This document shows, in pieces, positions 44,886-52,877 of a DNA stretch of 64,000 bases. Within the stretch, counting starts at the first letter, position 1; the number at the start of each line of letters is the position of its first letter. Position numbers and translations under genes: made by a program. The notes below the pieces were generated by a model, which saw only the letters and a list, made by a program, of their open reading frames with translations, did not search any database and was not told where the DNA came from. Source of the DNA: Arcobacter ellisii (lineage in GTDB: Bacteria > Campylobacterota > Campylobacteria > Campylobacterales > Arcobacteraceae); assembly GCF_003544915.1 (NCBI RefSeq), contig NZ_CP032097.1:1-64000 (forward strand), in the 5' to 3' direction.

Positions 44886-46001
44886 ATGGCAATTATTAAC
44901 GATACAACTTTAAGAGATGGTGAACAAACGCCATACGTAGCATTTAACACAAAAGAAAAGTTACAAATAGCACAACTTTTATATGAAGCTGGGGCTGATG
45001 AACTAGAAGTTGGAATTCCTGCTATGGGTAAAAAAGAACAAGATGATTTAAAAGAGATTCTTGCACTTAATTTACCTATTCAAATAATGAGTTGGAATAG
45101 AGCTACATTGAGCGATTTAGATGAATCATTGAAGTGTGGACTTAAAGCTGTGGATTTATCAATCCCTGTATCAGATATATTGATTGACGTGAAATTTAAT
45201 GGCGATAAAAACAGGTTGTTAAAACAACTTGAAAAAGTAGTTATTCAAGCTAAAAAAGAGAATCTATTTGTTTGTATTGGTGGAGAAGATTCAAGTAGAG
45301 CAAATTTAGATTTCCTAAAAGAGATTATGAGTTTAGGAAAAGAGTTAGGGGCGAACAGATTTAGATATTGCGACACAGTAGGTATTTTAACACCAAACAC
45401 GACATACGAAAACATAAAAAATTTAAGTTCTGCTAATTTATTAGACATCGAAATGCACACACATAATGACTTTGGAATGGCAACTGCAAATGCCATAGCT
45501 GGTTATGAAGCAGGAGCAAAAAGCGCGAACACCACTGTTATTGGCATAGGCGAAAGAGCTGGAAATGCGTCATTTGAACAAGTCTTAATGTCACTTGTTC
45601 GATTACTTGGAGTAAAAAAAGAGATTAACTCTAATGCTCTAAAATCATTGATAAAAACAGTAAGTAGTGCATCAAATAGAAGAGTTGATGCAAATTTACC
45701 AATTATCGGAAAAAATATATTTTGCCATGAATCTGGAATTCATGTAAATGGTATGATGAAATCAAAAACTGCATATGAGCCTTTTAATCCTGATGTTGTG
45801 GGATTAAAAAGAGAGTTTCCTATTGGAAAACACTCTGGAAGTTCAACTTTGATTTATCATCTACAATTATTAGGTATTGAGCCTAATATACAAATAGTAC
45901 AAAAAATACTTCCAAAGGTACGAGAGATTGTAACTAACAGAAAAAAAGTATTAAGTACAAAAGAATTAAAAGAGTTATACCTATGTTCATTGGATATTTG
46001 A
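44886..46001 (+). CDS. nifV: Homocitrate synthase
   Basis: Condenses acetyl-CoA and 2-oxoglutarate to homocitrate, the organic ligand of FeMo-co. The 371 residues start MAIINDTTLRDGEQTPYVAFN (LRDGEQ is the catalytic DRE-TIM signature), then EMHTHNDFGMATANAIAGYEAGA with the metal-binding HTHND, and ESGIHVNGMMK. The ATG at 44886 is the one followed by the family N-terminus; upstream codons belong to the promoter. It overlaps the next gene by 19 bp and heads a six-gene unit to nifQ. Confidence 0.96.
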   Translation: MAIINDTTLRDGEQTPYVAFNTKEKLQIAQLLYEAGADELEVGIPAMGKKEQDDLKEILALNLPIQIMSWNRATLSDLDESLKCGLKAVDLSIPVSDILIDVKFNGDKNRLLKQLEKVVIQAKKENLFVCIGGEDSSRANLDFLKEIMSLGKELGANRFRYCDTVGILTPNTTYENIKNLSSANLLDIEMHTHNDFGMATANAIAGYEAGAKSANTTVIGIGERAGNASFEQVLMSLVRLLGVKKEINSNALKSLIKTVSSASNRRVDANLPIIGKNIFCHESGIHVNGMMKSKTAYEPFNPDVVGLKREFPIGKHSGSSTLIYHLQLLGIEPNIQIVQKILPKVREIVTNRKKVLSTKELKELYLCSLDI

Positions 46002-46789
46002 AAAGTGATTTTGAAGAGAATTTAGAAGAGTTATTTACTCAAAATCCTCTTTTAGACATCTCATTGTTAAAACAAACATATACTGTTTTTCCTGAATATT
46101 GTTTTGCAGCTTATGAAAAAACAAAAATTGTAGGGGTATTAAGTGCTTATGTTTTTGAAAAGTATGTTTATGTAAATGTACTTGAAGTTATCGAAAAATA
46201 TGAAGATGTTTTTACAAGATTAATTTCACTTTTATTAAAAAATATTCCAAATGAAAACGTTGTTTTATTGGTTGAAAATAAAAAATCTATAAAACTAATG
46301 GAACTAGGTTTTAAAGAGTTTTATAACTTCAAAAGAATGACTCATTCAGGAGAAGCTGTTGCTTTTAATTTTTCAAATTCAACAGCCAAACAAGTAAGTG
46401 GTGAACATTATGATGAAGTTTCAAAAAGAATTGACAAAAAAGTTTTTCATCAAAATAGAGAAGATTACATAAAAAAAGATTGTGTTTTTTCTAATTCTTT
46501 AAAACTTTCAACAATGCACGGATTTTTACACTCTTATGTAGTAAATAAAAGATTTATCAAAATCTCTCCATGGCTTATGGATAGTGAGGCTTTTATTGAT
46601 GCAGAAAAACTTCTTCGAGGGGTTTTATATTATAGAGGATTAAAAAAAATTTATGCTTATGCACCAGCAAATGAAAAAGAGATTATTGAACTTTATCAAA
46701 GCTATAAGTTTAAAATCGATGGAGATTTTAAACTTATGTATTTGACTGAATTGCCAGATATAAAACTTGAAAATCTATATGGATTATAA
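45983..46789 (+). CDS. GNAT-like protein overlapping nifV
   Basis: A 268-residue protein with an acetyltransferase-like N-terminal half (CFAAYEKTKIVGVLSAYVFEKYVYVNVLEV, then LVENKKSIKLMELGFKEFYNFKRM, where a GNAT normally ends) and a C-terminal half of the same general style (DAEKLLRGVLYYRGLKKIYAYAPANEKEIIELYQSYKFK). The acetyl-CoA loop is degenerate. I suggest a double GNAT fold with low certainty. It overlaps nifV by 19 bp, so it is translated with it. The target is unknown. Confidence 0.6.
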   Translation: MFIGYLKSDFEENLEELFTQNPLLDISLLKQTYTVFPEYCFAAYEKTKIVGVLSAYVFEKYVYVNVLEVIEKYEDVFTRLISLLLKNIPNENVVLLVENKKSIKLMELGFKEFYNFKRMTHSGEAVAFNFSNSTAKQVSGEHYDEVSKRIDKKVFHQNREDYIKKDCVFSNSLKLSTMHGFLHSYVVNKRFIKISPWLMDSEAFIDAEKLLRGVLYYRGLKKIYAYAPANEKEIIELYQSYKFKIDGDFKLMYLTELPDIKLENLYGL

Positions 46790-46799
46790 GGAGAAAAAG

Positions 46800-47009
46800 A
46801 TGGAACCAACTTTAGAAGAGCAAAAAGAACTAAAGAAAGAGTTAGCAAAATTTAAAAGAAAAGTCGTAGAGCTTGCTGGTGAAGTACATGATATTGTTGA
46901 AGATAGAATCTGGACAGATTATGTAAATTTGCCAAAATTAAGTGAAGAGATAAATAGTGCTATGAAAGAGGTTCTTGATTTTCAAGAGAAACATCCATAT
47001 TTAAAATAA
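46800..47009 (+). CDS. CCE_0567-family nif-associated small metalloprotein
   Basis: A 69-residue, helical, charged protein: EQKELKKELAKFKRKVVELAGEVHDIVEDRIWTDYVNLP. The pattern K-x-x-x-A-x-x-L-H-D-L-x-E-D is that of the small nif-cluster family named after the cyanobacterial CCE_0567, which binds metal in a helical bundle. The start is the ATG at 46800 with AAGGAG upstream. It lies between the GNAT-like and the BFD-like genes. Confidence 0.8.
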   Translation: MEPTLEEQKELKKELAKFKRKVVELAGEVHDIVEDRIWTDYVNLPKLSEEINSAMKEVLDFQEKHPYLK

Positions 47010-47019
47010 GTAGTATAAA

Positions 47020-47262
47020 ATGGAAAAATTAGAAGATAAAGTCATTTGTGAGTGCGGTGAAAAAACTGTTGCCCAAGCTGTAGAGATCTTCAAACATACT
47101 GATTTGCCATATAAAAAAGCAAAAAAACTTGTAACTGGTTGTAATCAAACTTGTTGCAGAAGACCTTTAATGGCACTATTTAATATGATTGAATTTGGTG
47201 AAATCGACTATGAAGAGATAGCTTTTTTAATTGATGCAAAAAATGATAGGTTAAAGGATTAA
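47020..47262 (+). CDS. BFD-like [2Fe-2S] protein
   Basis: An 80-residue protein with the cysteine pattern CEC (C10, C12) and CNQTCC (C41, C45, C46), as in bacterioferritin-associated ferredoxin and the central domain of NifU. KVICECGEKTVAQAVEIF and TGCNQTCCRRPLMALFNMI show the helix-cluster-helix fold. The spacing CxC-28-CxxxCC differs from Bfd (CxC-31-CxxC). It could mediate Fe-S or electron transfer in cofactor assembly. It is 11 bp after the CCE_0567 gene and 3 bp before the LRR gene. Confidence 0.7.
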   Translation: MEKLEDKVICECGEKTVAQAVEIFKHTDLPYKKAKKLVTGCNQTCCRRPLMALFNMIEFGEIDYEEIAFLIDAKNDRLKD

Positions 47263-47265
47263 GCT

Positions 47266-48261
47266 ATGGGAAGCGATATTGAAAACTTCGTTAAATGGAT
47301 TAGAGCAAATGATTTAACTCCAATAATGTCAACGCATAGTGATGATTTGGAGTTTTTAACACATCTTGATTTATCAAAAAGAAATTTAAAAGATTTACCT
47401 GAATCTATAGGTGTTTTAAAAAATCTTAATGTTTTAAAACTTTCAAATAATAGAATCAGAAAACTTCCAAAAGCAATTGGAGAGCTAAAAAAACTTAGAA
47501 ATTTACAATGTGAAAATAATTTGATTGAAGAACTTCCTGAAACTATAGGTAATTTAGAAAATCTAATGATTTTAAACCTAAATGTAAACAGAATAAAAGT
47601 TTTACCAAAAGAGTTTTATAAACTAACTTCACTTACAAGATTAACTCTTGCTTCAAATAGAATAGAGAAGTTAGAGCCTGAATTTGGCAATTTATCAAAG
47701 CTTTTATATCTATCTTTAGAAACAAATGAACTTGAAGAGTTACCAGAAGTTTTTGTGTCGATGAAACAGTTATATTATTTGGATTTATCTTTTAATCATT
47801 TAATTAATCTTCCAAACTCTTTATCAAAAATAAAAGAGTTAGAGACCTTGATTTTAGAAGGTAATACAATAAAAGAGTTACCATCTTTAGAAAGTCACGA
47901 TATGCTTTTAAAACTTGATTTAAGTGACAATAACTTAAAAAGTTTAGATTTTGATATTAGTAAATTAGAAGATTTAAAAATTCTAAGAATAGACAATAAC
48001 TTTTTAACTTCTATTCCTGATGAGATATGTAATTTACAAAATTTAGTTAGTTTAAGTGTTAGTTCAAATAGACTTAACTCTTTGCCTGAACAAATTGGAC
48101 ATATTAAAACACTTCAAGAGTTAGATGTAGAAGATAATAAATTAGACTCTTTACCAAAATCAATTGAAGAGTTGGAAAATTTAAAAGAGTTGTACATAGA
48201 CAATAATAACAATCTTAAGAAACCAGAAAAACTAGAATTAGAATTCTGTGATGTTAAGTAG
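47266..48261 (+). CDS. Leucine-rich repeat protein in the nifV-nifQ operon
   Basis: A 331-residue protein made of about eleven LRR units of 22-23 residues (L-x-x-L-x-L-S-x-N-x-I-x-x-L-P-x-x-I-G). Clear units are LNVLKLSNNRIRKLPKAIG and LYYLDLSFNHLINLPNSLS. There is no signal peptide, so it should be a cytoplasmic protein-binding solenoid. It starts 3 bp after the BFD-like gene and ends 9 bp before nifQ. LRR or LRV proteins are known near nif genes in other diazotrophs, but no role is defined. Confidence 0.88.
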   Translation: MGSDIENFVKWIRANDLTPIMSTHSDDLEFLTHLDLSKRNLKDLPESIGVLKNLNVLKLSNNRIRKLPKAIGELKKLRNLQCENNLIEELPETIGNLENLMILNLNVNRIKVLPKEFYKLTSLTRLTLASNRIEKLEPEFGNLSKLLYLSLETNELEELPEVFVSMKQLYYLDLSFNHLINLPNSLSKIKELETLILEGNTIKELPSLESHDMLLKLDLSDNNLKSLDFDISKLEDLKILRIDNNFLTSIPDEICNLQNLVSLSVSSNRLNSLPEQIGHIKTLQELDVEDNKLDSLPKSIEELENLKELYIDNNNNLKKPEKLELEFCDVK

Positions 48262-48270
48262 GAGAAGAAA

Positions 48271-48720
48271 ATGAGAGATTTAGTATTAATGGAGAAACAA
48301 ATTTTAGAGCTGCTACAGTTTCATGCAAATGATATTTATGCAAAAGATGAATTAGCTCCATTAATAGCCAAGACATCTTTAGAAATGGGACATTTGTATT
48401 CTGATTTAGGATTAGCTAGTAGAAAAGAGATGGGAGAACTTATGTCAAAAAATTTCACCTCTTTAGCAAAACTAAAACCAGATGATATTAGATGGAAAAA
48501 ATATTTATATGATTGTATAGGAAAAACAGCACCTGCTTGTGCTACTTGTGGAGATATTTCAAACTGTTTTAACTGTACATTAAATCCAAACAAAGAGAAT
48601 ATAGAAATGAAAAGAAGTAAAATTTTAGATGGAAGATTAGCTATAGGAAACAAAGATTTAGTAATCTTAGTCTCTTTTGAAGTAACTATTTTTTTAATGT
48701 CATTTTTTTTAATCTATTAA
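48271..48720 (+). CDS. nifQ: NifQ, molybdenum donor for FeMo-co
   Basis: NifQ supplies molybdenum, as a Mo-Fe-S cluster, to NifEN/NifH. The 149 residues contain LGLASRKEMGELMSKNFTSLA, IRWKKYLYDCIG and the cysteine cluster C82, C90, C93, C99, C102: the CX2CX5C part matches the known motif CX4CX2CX5C, while the first cysteine is eight residues upstream of the second (X7). After residue 120 the end is hydrophobic (VILVSFEVTIFLMSFFLIY), which I do not expect in NifQ. It is the last gene of the nifV operon and of the island. AGGAG precedes the start. Confidence 0.88.
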   Translation: MRDLVLMEKQILELLQFHANDIYAKDELAPLIAKTSLEMGHLYSDLGLASRKEMGELMSKNFTSLAKLKPDDIRWKKYLYDCIGKTAPACATCGDISNCFNCTLNPNKENIEMKRSKILDGRLAIGNKDLVILVSFEVTIFLMSFFLIY

Positions 48721-48728
48721 TTTTGAGT

Positions 48729-49991
48729 CTATAAATTATCTTTAGCTTTTACAGACTCTTTTCCTACAAACTCTTTTTGATTAGCATTTGTTACAATAAG
48801 TTTTGATAACTTATCTGTAATAAGTGTTGCTTCATAAGACTCATTTGCAATAGTTGCATTTTCTTGAGTTTGTTTATCTAATAGATTTATAGAGTTATTG
48901 ATTTGTTCAATTCCTTGTAATTGCTCTTTAGATGCATTTTGTATATCATGAATGATATCTGTAGTAGAATTTATATTTTCACTTAACTCTTTATACCCTT
49001 CAATCATATTATTTGCAATATCTTTCCCATTTGTTGCTTTTAAAGTCGCACTTTCAACAATCTTTTTAATTTCACGTGCTGCTTCAGCACTTCTATTTGC
49101 AAGATTTCGCACTTCCCCCGCAACAACCGCAAATCCTTTTCCAGCTTCCCCCGCAGTTGCTGCTTCAACAGCTGCATTAAGTGAAAGAATATTTGTTTGA
49201 AAAGCAATTTGGTCAATGATTGTAATAGCTTCGTTTATTGATTTTACTTCCGTATTTATCTCTTCCATTGCTATTGTAGTTTCATTGGCAAGATTTTCGC
49301 CATTTATTGTAAGTTGTCTTAATTTTGTAGATAAATTAGTCATTAATGATATTTTATCTGTATTATTTCTTAGATTACTTGTTATCTCTTCTAAAGCAGC
49401 CGCTGATTCTTCTAAAGAAACAGCTGCTTCATTTGAGCCTTTATTTAATTTTCTTACATTTTCAAGTAATATTTCTGAATTTTTATCAAGGGTTAAACCA
49501 TTTGATTTATTTTCAATTAACATTGAAGTAATAGTTTCTCTTAAATGATTTACTCCCTCAACCAATAATTTAAACTCACCTTGAAGATGTGGCATTTCAA
49601 TTTTTCTTGTATAGTTATTTTCAGAATATTCATTTAATGTCTGAAGTATAGTTTCAATTATTAATTTTAAATTTTCAACAAGAGTATTATATGTATTTGA
49701 AATATAATTTAGCTTTTCATTTGATGTTTCAGTATGATGGATTATATCATTGATATTTCCATCAGCAAATTTTTCTGAAATCAACATAATCTCACCATAA
49801 ACTTTTAACTCTTCTTCATTTTTTTGTTTTAAAGAATTAGTTATTTTTTCTAGTTTGATTTTTATTTGTTCATTAAATCCTGTACAAACACCCTCTATTT
49901 CAGGAATAGAATTTATTTTGTTATTAATGAATAAATCAATATTATCAAGAGCTTCAAGAATATCTGTATTACCTTTGTTAGAAAAAAACAT
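48729..49991 (-). CDS. Soluble methyl-accepting chemotaxis protein
   Basis: A 420-residue chemoreceptor without membrane segments. The signalling hairpin tip is [30 protein letters not shown], seen here as [19 protein letters not shown] near residues 270-288, with long coiled coils on both sides. The N-terminal 150 residues are helical with no named sensor. The PAS gene lies 8 bp upstream on the same strand, so the pair resembles the split Aer-type energy-taxis receptors (CetA/CetB) of Campylobacterota, except that CetA has membrane helices and this does not. Confidence 0.9.
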   Translation of the reverse strand: MFFSNKGNTDILEALDNIDLFINNKINSIPEIEGVCTGFNEQIKIKLEKITNSLKQKNEEELKVYGEIMLISEKFADGNINDIIHHTETSNEKLNYISNTYNTLVENLKLIIETILQTLNEYSENNYTRKIEMPHLQGEFKLLVEGVNHLRETITSMLIENKSNGLTLDKNSEILLENVRKLNKGSNEAAVSLEESAAALEEITSNLRNNTDKISLMTNLSTKLRQLTINGENLANETTIAMEEINTEVKSINEAITIIDQIAFQTNILSLNAAVEAATAGEAGKGFAVVAGEVRNLANRSAEAAREIKKIVESATLKATNGKDIANNMIEGYKELSENINSTTDIIHDIQNASKEQLQGIEQINNSINLLDKQTQENATIANESYEATLITDKLSKLIVTNANQKEFVGKESVKAKDNL

Positions 49992-49999
49992 TATGCTCC

Positions 50000-50386
50000 T
50001 TATTTCATCGTTTTGTATAGCTTTTCAGCCTTTTCAATCTCTTCTTTTGTAGGTTTAACTCTTACTGAAATGTAACGAATCTCCCCATTTCTTGTTTTTG
50101 ATGGGTAGGCAGTTGCATTTACCCAATAAAATCCACCATTTTTTGTTCGATTTTTAACAATTCCATTCCAAATCTTTCCTGCTTTTACAGTTTTCCATAA
50201 ATCTTCAAAGGCAGCTTTTGGCATATCTTGATGTCTTACTAAACTGTGTGGTTTTCCAATAAGTTCTTCTTTTGAAAATCCAGCAATACTACAGAAATCG
50301 TTATTTGCGTAAGTAATTATTCCTTTTTCATTTGTTTCAGAAACAATCATCATTTTCTTATTTAATTCTATTTCTCTATTTTTCAA
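50000..50386 (-). CDS. Aer/CetB-like PAS sensor protein
   Basis: A 128-residue single PAS domain: [50 protein letters not shown], seen here by [20 protein letters not shown], and [16 protein letters not shown]. This is the FAD-binding PAS type of Aer and CetB, which sense redox or oxygen. It lies 8 bp before the soluble chemoreceptor gene, so the two should be co-translated and form one signalling unit. It flanks the nif island and may steer cells to low-oxygen zones. Confidence 0.9.
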   Translation of the reverse strand: MKNREIELNKKMMIVSETNEKGIITYANNDFCSIAGFSKEELIGKPHSLVRHQDMPKAAFEDLWKTVKAGKIWNGIVKNRTKNGGFYWVNATAYPSKTRNGEIRYISVRVKPTKEEIEKAEKLYKTMK

Positions 50387-50491
50387 AGTTATTTCTCTTC
50401 TTTAATAATTAAATTTTATTTAAGAATTCTAATAACTTTCCCTTAAAAAATAATAAATAAATGTTTTTAATAATTCCTCATAAAAAAATTA

Positions 50492-51388
50492 TTAAAATGA
50501 AAATTCATTATATAAATCTCTATTTTTTGAAAAAATCTTATAAGTTACATTTTTATATTCAAACTCTAAATAGTTTGCATGAAGCCATAAACGATTTGAT
50601 TTTGTTATACTAAATCTATCCTCTTCACTTAGAGTTTTATTTAGATAGTTTTCTGCATTTTCATCATCAACACCATAAATTGGATCACCTAAAATTGTAT
50701 GACCAATAGAGTGAAGATGAACTCTTATTTGATGTTGTCTTCCTGTTAGTGGTAAAGCCTCAATTAGAGTTAAATCTTTTTCTTTATTATATTTAATAGG
50801 TTTTATAATTGTTATTGACTCTTTTCCTTCATCACAAACCATCATCCTAACTCCAATAGCTTTTCCTTCCCTATCAAGACCTTTATTAATTGTTATCTCT
50901 TCTTTTAATTCACCTTGAACAATTGCTAAATAAGATTTATGATATTTTTTCTCTTGGAACATCTCTTTTAAATCAATTTCACTTTGTTTATTTTTTCCAA
51001 CAATTACAAGTCCAGAAGTTTCTGCATCAATTCTATGTATTAAATTTGCATTTTCACCAAAATGAAACCTAATTTCATCAAGTAAAGAGTAAGGTGTATT
51101 TTTTGAAATAGGATGAACCATAAGATTTGTTGGTTTATCAAAGATTGCAAAATCTCTAAACTCCAACAGTGGCTTTAAACCTCTTGTTTCTCCTTCAAAA
51201 ACAGCTATATAAATATATTCTGTTGGAATATTTTCCCCTGAATTTATTGTATTCATATTTTCATCAAAAATTCTTCCTTTTGATGTTAACCTCTGCCCTA
51301 CTTTTGGGTCTATTCCTAAATCTTGGATTAAAAATATTTGTATTTTTTTATCTTTAATCGCTTTGTGTTTTCTTAGTGTAAATGGCAA
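50492..51388 (-). CDS. Pseudouridine synthase, RluA family
   Basis: A 298-residue tRNA or rRNA pseudouridine synthase. The catalytic aspartate is in NLIHRIDAETSGLVIVGKN (H-R-L-D-x-x-T-S-G pattern with I for L), followed by LTGRQHQIRVHLHSIGHTILGDPIYG. Residues 20-85 give the S4-like N-terminal part (RLTSKGRIFDENM). The target uridine is not readable. It is a single gene on the minus strand. Confidence 0.9.
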   Translation of the reverse strand: MPFTLRKHKAIKDKKIQIFLIQDLGIDPKVGQRLTSKGRIFDENMNTINSGENIPTEYIYIAVFEGETRGLKPLLEFRDFAIFDKPTNLMVHPISKNTPYSLLDEIRFHFGENANLIHRIDAETSGLVIVGKNKQSEIDLKEMFQEKKYHKSYLAIVQGELKEEITINKGLDREGKAIGVRMMVCDEGKESITIIKPIKYNKEKDLTLIEALPLTGRQHQIRVHLHSIGHTILGDPIYGVDDENAENYLNKTLSEEDRFSITKSNRLWLHANYLEFEYKNVTYKIFSKNRDLYNEFSF

Positions 51389-51534
51389 ATTTTTTCCCTA
51401 TATTTTTTTCAAATTCTGTTATTTTTTATTATATTTTTTATTTTAGATTTTGGCTTTTTAGATACAATATCATACTTAAATTAATAAAAATTTTTAATAA
51501 ATTTTATAGAAAATATGATTACAAGGGACATTAG

Positions 51535-52863
51535 ATGGTTGAAAGATACGCAAGAGAAGAAATGGCAAAAAATTGGACGCAACATGCAAGATATGCTGCA
51601 TGGCTTGAAGTTGAAAAGGCTGCTGTAAAAGCTTGGAATAAACTAGGACTTATTCCTGATTCTGATTGTGAGAAAATTGTAAAAAATGCAACTTTTTCAG
51701 TTGAAAGAATCGAAGAAATTGAAGCTATTACAAAACATGATTTAATTGCTTTTAATACAAGTGTATCTGAATCATTAGGTGAAGAATCAAGATGGTTCCA
51801 CTATGGTATGACTTCATCAGACGCTGTTGATACAGGTGTTGCACTTCAAATGAGAGACTCTTTAAAAATTATTATTGAAGATGTAAAAATGCTGATGGAA
51901 TCTATCAAAAAAAGAGCCTTTGAGCATAAAATGACTTTAATGGTAGGAAGAAGTCATGGTATTCATGGTGAACCAATAACTTTTGGTTTAACTTTAGCTG
52001 TTTGGTATGATGAAGTTGCAAGGCACTTAAAAAATTTAGAAGAGACTATGGATGTTATTGCTGTTGGTCAAATTTCTGGAGCTATGGGTAACTTTGCTCA
52101 TGCACCTCTTGAACTTGAAGAGTATGCGATGGCTGAATTAGGATTAAAACCAGAACCTTGTTCAAATCAAGTTATTCACAGAGATAGATACGCAAGACTT
52201 GCAACGGCTTTAGCTTTACTTGCATCTAGTGTTGAAAAATTTGCAGTTCAAGTAAGACATTTACAAAGAACAGAAGTTTATGAAGCTGAAGAATATTTTG
52301 CAAAAGGTCAAAAAGGAAGTTCAGCTATGCCACATAAAAGAAATCCTATTTTAACTGAAAATATTACTGGACTTGCAAGAATGATTAGAGCTTATGCAAT
52401 TCCAGCAATGGAAAATGTTGCACTTTGGCATGAAAGAGATATTTCTCACTCTTCAACTGAAAGATTTTGGTTACCAGATGCATTTATAACAACAGACTTT
52501 ATGTTACACAGAATGAATAGCGTTATTGCAAACTTAACAGTTATGCCTGAAAATATGATGAAAAACTTAAACTTAACTGGTGGATTAGTATTCTCTCAAA
52601 GAGTATTATTAGAGTTACCACTTCAAGGTGTAAGTAGAGAAGATGCTTATAGAATTGTTCAAAGAAATGCTATGAAAGTTTGGGAAGAGATTCAAAAAGG
52701 AAAACCTACTACAAATGAAAAAGGTGAATCTTTATATCTTCAATATCTATTAGCTGATGAAGAATTAAGAGCATCATTAAGTGAAGAACAAATTAGAGAG
52801 TGTTTTAATTTTGATTATTACACAAAAAATGTAGACGCTATTTTTAATAGAGTTTTTAAATAA
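51535..52863 (+). CDS. purB: Adenylosuccinate lyase
   Basis: Cleaves SAICAR and adenylosuccinate in purine synthesis. The 442 residues show TKHDLIAFNTSVSE, GMTSSDAVDTG, RSHGIHGEPITFG, and the fumarase-superfamily signature GSSAMPHKRNPILTENITG. Length and motifs are normal. It starts a unit with nrdA 14 bp downstream. A TACAAT box near 51462 is the likely promoter. Confidence 0.96.
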   Translation: MVERYAREEMAKNWTQHARYAAWLEVEKAAVKAWNKLGLIPDSDCEKIVKNATFSVERIEEIEAITKHDLIAFNTSVSESLGEESRWFHYGMTSSDAVDTGVALQMRDSLKIIIEDVKMLMESIKKRAFEHKMTLMVGRSHGIHGEPITFGLTLAVWYDEVARHLKNLEETMDVIAVGQISGAMGNFAHAPLELEEYAMAELGLKPEPCSNQVIHRDRYARLATALALLASSVEKFAVQVRHLQRTEVYEAEEYFAKGQKGSSAMPHKRNPILTENITGLARMIRAYAIPAMENVALWHERDISHSSTERFWLPDAFITTDFMLHRMNSVIANLTVMPENMMKNLNLTGGLVFSQRVLLELPLQGVSREDAYRIVQRNAMKVWEEIQKGKPTTNEKGESLYLQYLLADEELRASLSEEQIRECFNFDYYTKNVDAIFNRVFK

Positions 52864-52877
52864 TAAGGTAGTATTTT

